Notes: generated by a model not told the origin, from the letters alone. Numbered from the stretch's first letter, positions 10,925 through 22,848 are shown. The stretch is 64,000 bases of DNA from Strongylocentrotus droebachiensis (GCA_035222895.1 JAVYIG010006820.1:1-64000); one strand, 5' to 3'. A program made the numbers and translations.

Positions 10925-10959
<35 letters not shown>

Positions 10960-11224
10960 TCTACCCTCTCTTTCTCTCTCTCCCTTCTCCCCCCCCCCCC
11001 CTCTCTCTCTCTTTCTCTCTCTCTCCCTCCCTCCTCTGCTTGACAATTCAAATGGAAAAATGGGTTAAAATAGTCCAATATTTATTGTCATTAAATACTT
11101 AAATAAACAGCACGTTTCGTGTGCCATTTATCTAGAGGAATATTCTGAGGTGCATTTCGTATTCCGATCCTCTAGACAATGACTCATTAGCTACAAAAGT
11201 AAAAAAGCAAGGGCCAAAACTCAC
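9322..11224. other. Region upstream of the synapsin ATG exon
   Basis: If the leader exon at 11225 or 11408 is real, this is the first intron of synapsin. The sequence is AT-rich with no recognisable coding exon. It contains a TTTTG/TTTTGT run at 9888-9907 and the C/T microsatellite listed separately. No transposable element could be delimited between 9330 and 10680. Confidence 0.35.
10690..11035. repeat. (CT)n microsatellite with poly(C) run
   Basis: A long pyrimidine-only tract with pure (CT)n near 10928-10957 and 11001-11025 and a run of about 11 C near 10990-11000. Open frames through it are low-complexity Ser/Leu/Pro strings and not genes. Confidence 0.95.
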
Positions 11225-11310
11225 CTCTGCGATTTAAACTGCAAGATGTCAATCAAGAAACTTGATCCCACAATGCACTGCTCGGGATCGTTGTCGGAGG
11301 CTTCCTTACA
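11225..11310 (-). other. Candidate non-coding leader exon of synapsin
   Basis: On the minus strand ATCGCAGAG|GTGAGTTTT ends at 11225, a strong 5' splice site about 1.9 kb upstream of the acceptor at 9322. A second strong donor (ACGGAG|GTGAGC) ends at 11408. Either could terminate a 5' UTR exon of synapsin. The 5' ends are not determinable, and the end given here is nominal. The sequence around 11220-12500 is less repeat-rich than its surroundings, which fits a promoter-proximal region, but I see no definite TATA box or other recognised promoter motif. Confidence 0.2.
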
Positions 11311-11408
11311 ACTGATGCCAGGGGTTTGATGTATACAATGATCAGAACGCTACAACGTTAAGAGTTCTCTTGGAATCAATCAAATAGAGAACTAAATCCA
11401 AGCTCACC

Positions 11409-13234
11409 TCCGTTTATTCCTAATCACCTTCCAGCAACGAAACATCAATCAGAAGGTTTTCAAATGCGATTGTTGGTCATGAACAGTAAGATAACGCTTT
11501 TTCCCTTCTAACTTGATATAAGTGATAAGTTATCGCAGTCTACACCTCAAAAGAAAACCGGTATTGATTGTCTTGCAGCTGTGGCGTAAAATTTGTGATA
11601 TATCCAAATTATAGATCCTGGTAAGGAATGGGTAAGGCGTGGGAGAGCGACGAGACGAACGGGTTTATTTCCAATCAATCGGAGAGACACTTGAATCTTA
11701 AAGATGCTAATGGCTCAACATACAATCCGTTGTCGTGCAGACTGTTTTCATTGTAAAGCAAGACAGTGGCAATTAGCTTTGTATCCGATGTAAAATTATC
11801 TGATTGTATCACTGAGATGTTTTCATGAATTTTGCAAACGTGTTAAGGTTTGGCTCTTTACGTAACTAATCCATTGAAAATGTGGCATGTAACAAAGAAG
11901 TATCGATTTCAAACATTTGATCCTATTGTTGCTGTTAAAACAGAAACAAACATGAAGTAGGCTTCCTCGAGTACATGTCAAGGTTTTTCAGCTAAAATAG
12001 AGAATTCTCTTTGGGACGTACTGACTGAAGTGCTTTACTGCTCAGTAAGTATTCCCATCCAAAGTACTTGGTAGACATACAATGATCTCTCTCTGTCTGT
12101 CTGTGACGTTTTGGTCCCTGGAGACAGCTTGCAGTCAGACTCTCTCAAGGTTTTCAGCTCAATTTAAAAGGAATATTTTCCTTGTCCTCCTCTCATCTCA
12201 GATGTGAGTGCACTATTGACTAGGAGTGAGGCTGGAGCGCTTTCACTGAGCAAGAAATCAACACTGATTCATCAGACGGTTAAATCAAATATCTGGACTC
12301 TTTGTAACATGAAACGCTCATCAATAAATCCACAAATTTGGGTGTATTCAGATCGAATTAAGACCCAACCTGCACTGTAGAGTTCCGTTTGAGAGTCGCT
12401 GGATCATTCAATATCGCTGCATTTAAGTTGTATACAGGTGTGTCATCGCCAGTTCATCGCCTAGCTATGTTATGCCACAGAATGTGTCTCCTAGATGAGC
12501 TCTAGTAGAAACATAAGTCAGACGTGTTGCCAATTTAGAGTTGTCTGGTGATTATTACCCTGGGGAAGTATCACATTGAATGTTCTCCTTCCTAAAGGTG
12601 CTGAGATACCTGTAGGTAAAAGAATGAAATGGTATAAAATGAAAAGAATATAATACATACCGGTATATAAGATTTGTCAGGTGCTATGAATGTTCAAATA
12701 TGGAGTAACAAAAACTGATATTGAGGAGGCACAAAATATACATAGATTATCACTACAGGCATGATGAGTTAAACTGTCAATTCTTTTTACAATGATAGAC
12801 ATTTTATATGAAATGCACTGGGAATGACAGAATTTGTAAGTAATAAAATAGCATTTTGACTGAAAGAATTTTGAACAAAGAGAGTCCAATATAAGAAACC
12901 ATTAGTTTTAAACCCTCCTAATGCCATTTTATGATTTTGCGTAACCACAAACTAAGAATATAATCAAATCCTCACAGATTACCTTTTGAGTTTGGTTTGC
13001 AAAATACAAAACCATGTAGCATGGATCTCACTTTCAAGCTTGACCAATACACTCTCCTTCTCTACAGCCTCTCAAATGACACAATAATCGTGCAATGCAT
13101 CTAAAACAAATGCCATTAGCCCATTTTCTCCTTTTAAAAAGGAGATGGATTACACGAGTTTTGGAGTAAAAATAAAAGCATTAGTATACTGACTCACTGA
13201 GAAAAAACCAAGTAATTAAAGATAAAGACCAGTT
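11409..13234. other. Putative synapsin 5' flank, no gene seen
   Basis: Unique-looking sequence with slightly higher complexity than its neighbours up to about 12600, then AT-rich. I see no exon with recognisable protein similarity. Short open frames at 12677-12889 (minus) have no family features. If synapsin transcription starts near 11.3-11.5 kb, the promoter should be here, but no motif can be assigned by eye. Confidence 0.3.
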
Positions 13235-13460
13235 ACGGTCATGCGATTGCATTGTGAAAGAAACGTTGTGGAATCGATCAGAAAAAGCATAGTATTGGTG
13301 TGTACTGCAAGGTTCTGGAATCATCAAAATGATAAGAAATTTGGCCCAGTCTTGATAAAGTTACAAGCACTGTATACAGAAAGATGTATATGGGACTACC
13401 CCCACACGTGCGTGACACATGCATTATATCTATCAGGTCCAAATAATTTACCAAATATAT
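13235..13460 (+). repeat. Dispersed repeat D, copy 1
   Basis: Shares an ordered set of words with 34478-34650: GCATTGTGAAAGAAAC, GGTGTGTACTGC/GGTGTATACTTT, ATCATCAAAATGA.AAGA, CCAGTCTTGATAAAG/CGAGTCTTGCTGAAG, GCACTGTA and AGA.ATGTATATG. The similarity is moderate and gapped over roughly 200 bases in the same orientation. The open frame 13241-13507 crosses this repeat but is not conserved in the other copy, so it is not coding. The repeat type is unknown. Confidence 0.55.
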
Positions 13461-14440
13461 CAATTAGTAGGCGGTTTCTCTGCAAAATTTGTATGATCAC
13501 GTATTAGTCAAAACATATTCTTTCACATAATTGGTGATAAGAGCTTCCATTTCATTTTTTGAGAGGGGGGCATTTCCAAAACTGGTCTTTACCTTTAATG
13601 CTAAGTATTTTTGTTATGGGAGCAATCAAACACTTTACAGGAATGTATGTCCATATGAGGAGTTGTTTATCATCAGTAATTGAAGCTCTGCAAGCGAATA
13701 AATCTTTTTTTCTGATATGGATACCAATTACTTATCCTCGCCTTGTTTCTTTTCTCTAAGTCTTATAATAAGCTCACTGTCTCTCTCATGTACTTAAACA
13801 GAATTCTATAGCAAATCACATCACAAATTATATCTATACAAATAGATTCTAAATTCTTTTTATACCTTCCATATTTGCTACATTTTTGTTTTTTTCGGAA
13901 TATATCTAGGAAGTACCAAAATTTATTTTAAAAATATATATATTAAAGGCCCAATATGCAGTCATCAAGAGTCTTAAAGCAAGTCCCCCTTCTTCCAATG
14001 TTTAAAAAATACAGTGTACAGCCTAGGCTAATGGCCAGAGAGAACATGCTCTTCTTCAGGACTCCTCACTCTGTCACCTCAAGGTTTAAGTTTTGTTGTA
14101 CAAAGTAACGAGCTGAGATGGTGTGATAGTGTCCATATACCAACGCATTACAGCCTTGGAATGTTTACATGACACGTAACTTGCCATGGACCATTGGTTT
14201 TGTCTCTCCAACCAATAAGGCATGCGGTAATTTGTCACCTATGGGTTCCTCACAATTACCAGCACTATGGCCCTATTCAGACTTGCAAAAACTTTGCGCG
14301 GGAATAAATTGAAAACCACTTTAAGTGTAAATGAATGGTAAGTGGATATTAAAAGAAACAAGATGTGCAAAATAAAGGCATCTACACATACTTTGTAATC
14401 TGTATGTGGTGTGCTTCAATATACAGATTTCTGATATAAA
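13460..14440. other. AT-rich tract without recognised features
   Basis: Inspected on both strands. A G run (GAGAGGGGGGC) lies near 13560, and nothing resembles an exon, tRNA or delimitable transposon. Confidence 0.35.
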
Positions 14441-14668
14441 TTATTATAGTAACATTTATATAGCGCTTAATTCTAATGTTTCTTAGTCTTGTACTATAAT
14501 CCTCTGCCATTCAAGGAATTCCTTCCTACGGGGTACCCATTTACACCACCTGGGTAGCAATAGGTAAACGTAGATTAATATCTTGCCAAAGGATGTCAGT
14601 GCCTTGCTTCAAACCCAGTGCCTTGTGATTCATAGTCCGGAGATACCCACTGACAACAACTTCACGAC
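14441..14668 (-). mobile_element. tRNA-SINE family A, diverged copy
   Basis: Plus-strand words TTTATATAGCGCTTAATTCT, GGTACCCATTTACACCACCT, GTAGATTAATATCTTGCCAA and CAGTGCCTTG are the complement of the family A body, in the same order as in the 8400-8684 copy. The tRNA-like head survives only as a degraded remnant (TTCAAACCCAGTGCC). It is an old insertion. Confidence 0.7.
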
Positions 14669-14907
14669 AGGTACAACCAACTATGCTTACATAATTTTAT
14701 TCTACTGCAGGATTAGTGAGTTTACGGTGTCATGTGTGAATGGATCTTAAGATGGAGCAATGGACTGTAGAGACAGGACAGTCTGCACCAGGTGAACCAT
14801 ACACACATTGGTGTTATCTAACTAAGATGTTAACCTCTTCCACTGAAGACTTTTCTCTGCCTTTATACAAATCAACATTTATGAAATGTCCAAATAAACA
14901 CATTGTA

Positions 14908-14984
14908 TCTTCAGAGCCAGAAAGGCTTTATCTTTGTGTTAAGGTAAAAAAAAGGTGAGGCCCTTCTGGCTCTTAACAGACAAC
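14908..14984. repeat. Hairpin family H, copy 1
   Basis: The left arm TCAGAGCCAGAAAGGCTTTA and the right arm GAGGCCCTTCTGGCTCTTAA form an inverted repeat across a short loop containing an A run. This is one of at least 15 such copies in the window (see the finding on the hairpin family). The open frame that ends here runs into the repeat and is not considered coding. Confidence 0.75.
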
Positions 14985-15030
14985 ATGCATCTAAGTTTCA
15001 TATACTTATCAACATTTTCATCTTATGGAG

Positions 15031-15381
15031 TCAAACAAGTTTAATGCCCATGTCCTGAAGTGCAAAAAAAAAACTCTGCAAATCAATGAGACAACTGCAA
15101 AACCATAAACCCTTATTTGCATCAACACCAATCAAAAGGTTAGGCAGTTCCTTGCTATAGCTGACATTTAACAATTCATGAAGGTTTTCAGCTGCAAAAG
15201 TTTCATGGTCCCGTTTTAAAACAATTTTAGCTTCATCACAAGCAAAGCACAGTAACAGAAAGAAATGAAAATCAAGAAGAATTTTTGATCGAACACCTGT
15301 ATGACACAACGTCAGCAACCATATTGTATAATTCAAGAGCCAGCGGGATCCCAAAGACCGGCTCCCTCTGGAGACTGTCAA
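15031..15381 (-). other. Unrecognised 116-codon open frame
   Basis: One of the longest frames in the window that is not low complexity. The middle and C-terminal half (about residues 45-95, including DEAKIVLKRDHETFAAENL and LPNLLIGVDANKGLWF) has a protein-like mix of residues. A T run at its 3' end encodes FFF, and the N-terminal part looks random. No splice sites define an exon convincingly, and I do not recognise the family. A decayed piece of a transposon gene is possible; chance is equally possible. Confidence 0.2.
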
Positions 15382-15594
15382 ATAAAGGGAGGTGTGATTA
15401 TTGCAGGTGTTCTCAGCTGGCCGTTTTCATCTCCACGATGACTACCCTGTTGAAGTTGTTCAAGTGTGCTTGTATCCAACAATGTTCATTCATAGGAATG
15501 TTGAGAAGATATATACTATATTGATGAAGGCATAAATGATTGAAGGTGAACCATCTATCTTTGCTCTCTGAAATGGATAAATCGACCCCTTATC

Positions 15595-15900
15595 GCTCAA
15601 ATTTCACACACAAAACATGATTAAGGAATGATTGAAGGCCAATTATTCATATGTTGCTCTGAATACAAAACATGTATATGTATGAATCCCCACACCTCAT
15701 GAATTTCACCAAGAAAGTCATATGATCCAGCATTGCTCACTAACAAAGACCGATACCTTCACATACCTTGTAAAATTTCACAGAGAAAATGGTGATCAAG
15801 GAACGATTGAAGGCAAATGATTCGCTATTCCCTCTTAAGTATACTAATTAAACCATATACTCCATAACTTTCACCAAGAAACTCATAATTTGTATTTGCT
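15595..15900. repeat. Diverged tandem repeat, ~175-bp period
   Basis: AATTTCACACACAAAACATG...AAGGAATGATTGAAGGCCAA (from 15599) recurs as AATTTCACAGAGAAAATGGT...AAGGAACGATTGAAGGCAAA (from 15773), and TTTCACCAAGAAAGTCAT (15704) recurs as TTTCACCAAGAAACTCAT (15868). Two to two and a half units are visible. Confidence 0.7.
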
Positions 15901-15941
15901 GAGAATTTCTTTCTTAGCTTATACTTCGCATCAGCACTTTA

Positions 15942-16021
15942 TAAGACACATTACAATTACCATAACATATCCCAAGACAGTCTGTCTTGCGATATGTTAT
16001 AATAATTGAAATGTGCCTTTT
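15942..16021. repeat. 80-bp near-perfect palindrome
   Basis: The left arm ...CACATTACAATTACCATAAC followed by ATATCCCAAGACAG is mirrored by CTGTCTTGCGATATGTTATA followed by ATAATTGAAATGTG, with almost no loop. The arms are about 38 bases with few mismatches. There is no sign of coding. It could be a miniature foldback element, a hairpin RNA precursor or an accidental palindrome formed by template switching; it is not a member of hairpin family H. Confidence 0.8.
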
Positions 16022-17200
16022 GACTTGATTTCATTTTTGATGTCCTTCAAATCTTTGTCTGACATCATATGAAAAAACTATCAAATTTCAGAAATTGTGC
16101 ATGAGTAGTTGAGCGATCAAACCACTGCACACTTGTTGTTTTCATTTATGTAAAACAATACAAATGATGTTAACTTCCTAACTCATGACTGGTTCTTACT
16201 ATGCCACAAAATGCAATATGCTCTAAATGATTAAAGTATGAAAATTGAAATTAAAAGATTTATTCAGAAGATAAAATACAACAGCAGGACATAACGAAAG
16301 TGAGGCTTGCTTCAGACATTAAACAGGTAAACTGTTGAGACATTTCAAAAAGTACCTCATCAAATGTACTCATGTATGGTGTGAGGCTACACTCTTCTGG
16401 GATTCCACACCGGTTTTTATTAAGACTGATCGCAAATGAGTTTCATCGGAAAAGCCATCATCTCATTACCGTCTGACGAAGTAGACGCAATCTGTCTATC
16501 TCAGTCCATGCCCTTCTGTCAATTTTTAATCAATGCTTCAACCGGCAATGCATCACGTAGATAGAGCGCCCCTTTGGGTGCCTTGCTACATCGGTGGACG
16601 GGGGGCATGTTCAACTTTCTCTTTGCGTCTTCCAATTATATGCCTCTAAATATTTATTGGTTTCTGCATCTATTTAGGGGGATCAATAAAAGTTTTCTCC
16701 CATGTTCAAGAAGATAAATAGTGTTGATTCTGTCTGAGGCTACTCTGTGTACGACCCTATGGCGCCACTAAGTTCATGAAATGTCTGCGGTGGGCATGAT
16801 ATGCTTTTAATTTTTGTTGAAGTCTAAGAGCTAGTCAATGCCCTTCTGATTTTCAACACATTTAAAATGTATAAGGAGAGATCAAAGTGTTTGTCCAATC
16901 CCTACTCGCTCCTTTAACAATTCATATGGGAGTGGTATTTAATGACTTAAAATCTCTTCTTCAATTAAAAAATGTAATAATTACCTATTATTCTTCTACA
17001 ATTTTATTATTGTTTGTTATAACAAATATATCGGTTTGTGAGACAACAGTAAAATATTCACTCACATATAATGGTTTTAAGTTATAAATTACACCATTTT
17101 AAACGGAATTAGATATATCTTTTTAATGGGATTGCATTGTCCTTGATAACAATTTGTGACAGAAAAAATATAAATTAACATATTACGTACCAATATGGCT
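16022..17200. other. Intergenic tract without recognised gene
   Basis: Nothing resembling an exon. 'CCATGCCCTTCTGT' near 16507 and 'CAATGCCCTTCTGATTTTCA' near 16837 look like isolated right arms of hairpin family H without a matching left arm. The open frame 16887-17087 is AT-rich and unremarkable. Confidence 0.35.
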
Positions 17201-17204
17201 TTAG

Positions 17205-17420
17205 GAAAGTAGCCCCCTTTTTGTCAAGAGTAGCCTCCACTTTTCTTAAAGTAGCCCCTTGGTTTTTTGAAAAGTAGCCCCCATAAAAAACGTAATTCCT
17301 AGCCTGTCTTAACATATCGTTCCTGTTTTCACGAAGTGACGGTAATGAGGAAAATCTGCACGCAAATTGTATGCGATTTTCATTCACTACCGTCACTTCG
17401 TAAATATAGGGACGATATAC
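17205..17420. mobile_element. Foldback element with AGTAGCCCC repeats
   Basis: Four copies of (A)AGTAGCCCC or AGTAGCCTCC occur at about 17207, 17229, 17249 and 17272. They are followed by a strong hairpin: ACGAAGTGACGGTAATGAGG (17331-17350) pairs with the complement of CATTCACTACCGTCACTTCG (17381-17400). The pairing extends outward through CATATCGTTCCTG/GGGACGATATA, giving arms of about 45 bases. Probably the end or the whole of a non-autonomous transposon; the outer limits are uncertain. Confidence 0.6.
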
Positions 17421-18300
17421 ATGTACACATATAAAATTGTCTTATTAGAGCACCTTGTCTTCTGGACAAGTCCTTAAAAATGCAAGCCTAACCCAATCTA
17501 GGATCACCATAATCATCTCTGAATTTGGTACACAAGGTATACATAGGTAAAACAAAGACTCAGAACAACATTGTCAAGCTGACATACCATACATAGGTAT
17601 AGTAGGTTCTGTCAATGTTTGTCTATGCATCAATCACTGGATACAATTTGTATCCTAACAGGGTCTGGGGTGCTATATTGAGACCACAAACTTGACCGAG
17701 CAATTAGGTCCCTTTGGGCGTTCTTGTGTGAATAATCTATAAGTAATTTTCTAGTGCGCCTCTTTTAATTCTAATGCATTAGTATTCAACTTGCATGACC
17801 CTGTGAGAAATGTGTCAAGGATTGTTGGAAGGATTACTTATTAATAGCTAAGACACAGTACTTAGAATCTCCTACTGCCTTGAAGTCTACTTGTTTTTAA
17901 GTATACTTAGTAGGGTAGTTCCCAGAATTTAAATCATGCTTTATGATAATTCCATGGTAGAAGACATGAAAAACGAAATGCAAGCTTGTGGACAAACATT
18001 TAGGCTCTCACAAGTAGAAATCATGGTTACCCTGATGACATACCCATTTATAAACAACTATACAATAATGTATAATTAATCAAATTTAAGTGGTTGTGAA
18101 TCAAATTTATTAAATTTTTAGTATTTTTACCATTTTCCTAAAACTCAGGAGAGCAATTTTACATACATAGCAATCACCCCATAGCCATTTATACATTTCC
18201 ACCTTTTTTTGAGGGGCTGGGGGGGGGGGGGGTGAATTTTTATTTTTTGCCTTTAACAATAATGAGAATTCTCTCTATACCATATCCAGCAAAGAAATGT
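17421..18300. other. Intergenic tract without recognised gene
   Basis: AT-rich unique sequence. A G run of about 12 bases lies at 18217-18232. No element ends or exons were found. Confidence 0.35.
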
Positions 18301-18309
18301 ATGTTAGTA

Positions 18310-19210
18310 AGACTGTCTTCTACTTTCGAGAGTGAATCTCACTAAAAAATCTGAATCAACCTCTGCATTGCGAGGCAAATAAAGCAAGACAAATGAAACT
18401 ACCTCTGCACAGGGCCTAGCTAAAAGCATTTTAAGAGAGACTCTAGAGATGATCCGTAAGAACAGGACAGGAAGGTGGTCATTCATCACAGAGTTGAGGA
18501 TGAGGGCATTCGATCTAAGAGATGGACGTAAACTTCCTTTCATACCCACTACTCTAACCATGTGTGTTTTTTTTGTCCATCATGGTAGATCTAACCTTTC
18601 TGTTAACCACGTAAATGCCAGCATTAAGCTAATTAAACCATTCAAGATTTAAAGAAGTATAAAGCAAGTTTGGCCATTAAAAAAAGAATATTTAGTCAAG
18701 ACTGCTGTAGTGACCATCAGTACAGACAGACCACATGATCGCATTAATCTCCCTTAAAAACCTGTACATAATGAAAATCTGCCTATAAAGATCAGTTTTC
18801 TTGTCTACCTTGAGCAGTCCAAATACACAGGGTTTTCTTTATCATCAATGAACTTTGAGTATTTAGTACAATCTGATTAAAGATATCAATATAAAAAAAT
18901 AGAATAGTGGATTCAAATCTGAAAATCATCTCGTTATTGACATATGCTTTCCTCACTAATAATCCAGAAACACCCTCTTGCAAGCTCAGTATACAGCGAC
19001 AAATATATACAAATGAAGTCAGAAAAACCACTGAAAGTATGATTGTATGTGTCAAAGCCAACATTGGGTTCATTGGAGAAGCTATATCAAGAAGAACCTT
19101 GAGATGGTTTCTAAGGACAGAACACAAAGACGGCCATCCATCTCATGGTTAGCATTAGAGTCGCAAGGAATTAGTTGGAAGCGAAACAGTGCCAAGCCTG
19201 TCATACCCAA
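18310..19210. repeat. Possible two-copy diverged repeat, ~650-bp spacing
   Basis: The segment GAGATGATCCGTAAGAACAG...GGTGGTCATTCATCACAGAG (from about 18445) resembles GAGATGGTTTCTAAGGACAG...GACGGCCATCCATCTCATGG (from about 19101). Weaker similarity extends upstream of each. Open frames on both strands here (18304-18561, 18449-18652, 18792-19127, 18907-19152) do not correspond between the copies, which argues against coding. The similarity is low and should be tested by self-alignment. Confidence 0.35.
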
Positions 19211-19379
19211 GTAACTCTAAGTGAGTTGGTCTTTTTTTTTCTGAGCTTTCTATCCATCACTGTGCATCAATCTTTCAACTTAACCCTATTGGTGCTATTA
19301 TTTAAAGTTCTACTGTTTTGACCAGTTTAAGTAGATTGCAGGGCCCTAAGGAAGAGGCTTCTATGGGTGATTAAGACCC

Positions 19380-19445
19380 CATCATAATCATTATCATCAG
19401 AATTATCATTATCATTATCACCATTATCAAGATAGTTATAGTTAA
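19380..19445. repeat. (ATC/ATT)n microsatellite
   Basis: Imperfect CATTATCAT triplets. The minus-strand open frame across it is an Asn/Asp-rich artefact. Confidence 0.8.
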
Positions 19446-19779
19446 CATTATCTTTAATATTATTGCTCTGATTGTTATCATTTATACAAAGACTGTAAAG
19501 AATATTAGGTCTAGTCATACAAAATGATGATCCCACATACTACTTTTCTGCACCCACATAAGAAGTGTGGGACAGGGGAAAGGTCTTCATTGGAAAAATA
19601 TCTCATCAAGAGTTTTCACTGTCTGTTGAGAACCACATAGGCTTTAACAATGATGTTATGTTTGGCTCTGAAGAGGTGATATACGATGCACTTTGGTTGA
19701 CCAGGTGATCAGTATGAGCCGATTGGTTGGGCTAAGCTCATCCAGCTCACCTCCTCTGCCCTTCAATAAAAACATCTTG

Positions 19780-20350
19780 GGCTAATACCAATAGTAGATG
19801 ACATTTCAGATGTCCATGCAGGCGGAGCAACTAATCTACTCATCTCAATACCATTGATATAATCTATATACTGAATTCATTGCTGAAGAACTATACAAAA
19901 TTATCATTAACTGCTATATATAACACATAATGTACACACTTTTATCCATTATGTATATATTTGAATGATGCTGTAGTCACATCAGGAGCACCTCAGGCAA
20001 ATACCAGGGGGAGATGTTTCAAATTTCAAACAGGCTCTGCAACTAGTCTTCTCATCTGAATACTGTGTTTATATCTGTCAAATACATGGCTTTTCTGTTG
20101 TACAATTCACACAACATCCGAATACAACCAAAAGCACTACAATTATCAGTAACTGTTATGCATATTTCACATAAGGTATACACTGTTATCCAAGATGTAT
20201 ATACTTGAATTATGTCGTTGTAGGCACATCACGAGCCCTGAGGCACATACCAACAGAATGTGACATTTCAGATTTCCGTAAGGCTGGGCAACTAATCTAC
20301 TTCATCTGGATACTAGCAAAGCAATCTATTATATCATCTATCATATTTAT
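19780..20350. repeat. Diverged tandem repeat, ~215-245-bp period, about 3 units
   Basis: Unit starts are recognised by TACCAATAGTAGATGACATTTC (short form at about 19787), TACCAGGGGGAGATGTTTCA (20001) and TACCAACAGAATGTGACATT (20248). Each is followed by a GCAACTARTCT..CTCATCT.AATAC segment, an ATTATCA.TAACTG..AT segment, then TCCA..ATGTATATA.TTGAAT and TAGGCACATCA. Substitutions and indels are many, so the array is old. Confidence 0.75.
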
Positions 20351-20463
20351 GGTTACTTTGTTAGACAATTCACATCACACTTGACACAACCTAGATCTAG
20401 TAAAGTGGTTCTTTAGAACAATATATAAATGTATAAATAACTGCTTTGCGTGTGTGTGTACGT

Positions 20464-20557
20464 GTGTAATTAGGTTTTTACAGACGTGTATCAATCAGAT
20501 ATGATTATTTACGTCTGTGGACCGACCTTTAAAGTCACCATCCGAAAGACTGCTATG
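20464..20557 (-). mobile_element. SINE family C, 3' part only
   Basis: Plus-strand TTTTTACAGACGTGTATCAA, then TCAGATATGATTATTTACGTCTG and a CACCATCCGAAAGACT segment match the tail half of the fuller element at 38262-38460. The CAGACGT/ACGTCTG words form an inverted repeat at the element's 3' end. The promoter-bearing head is absent, as expected for a 5'-truncated retroposon. Confidence 0.75.
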
Positions 20558-22780
20558 CACATTGGACAAGCTTAAATATGTAGAGTGTATCAATGTGTAT
20601 ATTTGGACGATATTGTAGGTGCTTGATAAACTCTCATCAATTCACTCTTTTAAAAAAAATCTAAAATGACACATCCTAAACAAGTGTGAATCTACCTCTT
20701 ATAGTTAAACTAGATGTAGACAACTATATATAAGAGGTGTATATCCTGCTCGCTGTCAGGATGATATGACAGGATGGAGTATGACAGATAGGACTCAGCT
20801 GATACCGGTAGAAAGATCGGAAACAGTCATCTATCAATACAAGACCATTTCTATTAAGGGTAAAATCTACCATTGTTTCAGCATTATTGTGATTGAACAT
20901 TTTCCGCCTTGTTTTACAAAAGCAAGCATGATGTGGGTACCTACATAATGATTAAAAAATCAGATTTTAAAAAATGGGGACATTTGTCTCTTTTTGTGTT
21001 CCTTATGTGTCTTTTTGTGCCACTACTTGGTGGGCTAGTTTAGAACTTTGAAATAGAAAAATTTGTCCAGAAAGTGGAATAACGCTGGTGATCTGACATT
21101 TTAATTGGCAAGAACTGCTCTCTGCTTTGTAACATAAAGTTTGATTCAGGGTTGGAGTTAGGAATTCAATGGATGAAGGTTACTAAACACAGAGCAATTG
21201 TCCTAAGAGTATATGTTGCCAAACCCGTACGCTTAACCTTGAAACCAATATAGGCTGTTCCAACTGAAATTCAAACAATGTTCAATGTGCATATTTTCCC
21301 CTACAAACAGTGAACTTACGAAATAAATGCCACTTTATTTGACACTCACATAAATATTACTATAAAACAGCTTGGGCAGGTACATCAATACAAAGACATG
21401 AGAAAACCCGAACATAGAGCAGCATCATGAAACAAAAACACCACTCTAGTCTAGCAGAATGAAATGAGCCTTGAGCGGAGATTCTCAATCAATAACTTCA
21501 CGCAGGTGGTCACAAAACTCAACCTTAGAGACATATATTGCCCTTTCATAACATTCATTTTTCCAAAGTTCAAATGAGAAATCCTTAGCTCCTTTACTTA
21601 CAAGTTTATTGATGTATACATTGTATACAAATTACATTGAAATAAAACTGTTTCTTTCAAGGATATTTCAAGGCTTAGTTTCTACAAAGAGAAAAAGTGA
21701 TATTGAGTTAACGGAAATGAGTTTCACCATGTATTTTAATTAACTCTTACTATAAGTTATCACTTAATTAGTATTTAGCGGGTTAGTGAATTTTGTTTTT
21801 CATCGCTCAGAGATTTTGTATTTAGATTAAGCTAAATGTAAATGAATGTACTTTCAATAAAACAAGGATAAATGCATACCTGAATCAAAATTATACATTT
21901 TTCTAAACCAAAAAGAGCATTTAGATAAAAGTAGATCTCCTAGAACTGTGTTACCTAGTACTTAATGAATAGTAAATGAATTAAGAATCAATGCATTGCA
22001 GCCTTTTATAAGGGTTATGTCAGCTTTCTGATAATCCCAAGCATTAGTCATCTCACAATATTGAAGTTTGCATACTATGTGAATGCTATCTATATGAGAT
22101 GTGAATATACTTTGAAAATACTTTAAAAACTAGAGGGAAATATTGGGTGTAATAAATCAAGCTGGGATTTGGAATGGAACATATAATGGAATGTAACATA
22201 TAATATGTGCAGCTGACCTCATGCTATCTATATAAGATATGAATACACATCCATTGCAAACTGGGAGGGGGATTGGGTGAATACCAAAATAAAAACACTA
22301 ATCTTTTCACTAACCATGGACTTTAGAATTACAACAAAAGTGCAGATAGCATATATTATGTAGAGTTGACTTTATATGTGTAAATGCAAGGGAAAGTCAA
22401 TCAAATTAAAGAGCTTATGGGAGGAATTAATAAGACAGAAAAGTGGCTAATACTCCATAAAAACTGACCTAACTTGAACAAATGCAATCAACTGTTAGAC
22501 ATCAGAGGTAATTAGTAACAAAAACCCTCAGCATATGAAACAAAAACTCAAACCAATTACGGTTCACAATTTAAAGCCACAAACTAGGAAAATCTTTCAG
22601 ATTATGTATTTCTGCAGTATACATTGTCTAAAATGATTTGAAAATCTTTTCACTGTTATTTAGCAGCTGAATATGTATGCAAATTGTTCATATTACCTAA
22701 TTGTGTGAAAGAGAAATTCTTTAACCTAATCCATCATGCTAGTTTGTTACTTTGAATCTTCATGTATGCTTATCATTGGT
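20558..22780. other. Intergenic tract without recognised gene
   Basis: No exon, tRNA or delimitable element was recognised. A weak internal repeat occurs near 22080-22260: ATGCTATCTATATGAGATGTGAATA at 22083 resembles ATGCTATCTATATAAGATATGAATA at 22222, about 140 bases apart. This suggests another old tandem duplication. Confidence 0.4.
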
Positions 22781-22848
22781 TCAGAGTCAAAAGGGTGTTA
22801 ACTCTGTGAATATATGAATCAATGCCCTTCTGGCTCCATATAGACAGC
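22781..22848. repeat. Hairpin family H, copy 2
   Basis: TCAGAGTCAAAAGGGTGTTA on the left and CAATGCCCTTCTGGCTCCAT on the right are inverted. Note TCAGAGTCAAAAGG against CCTTCTGGCTC, so this copy carries unpaired changes. Confidence 0.7.
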
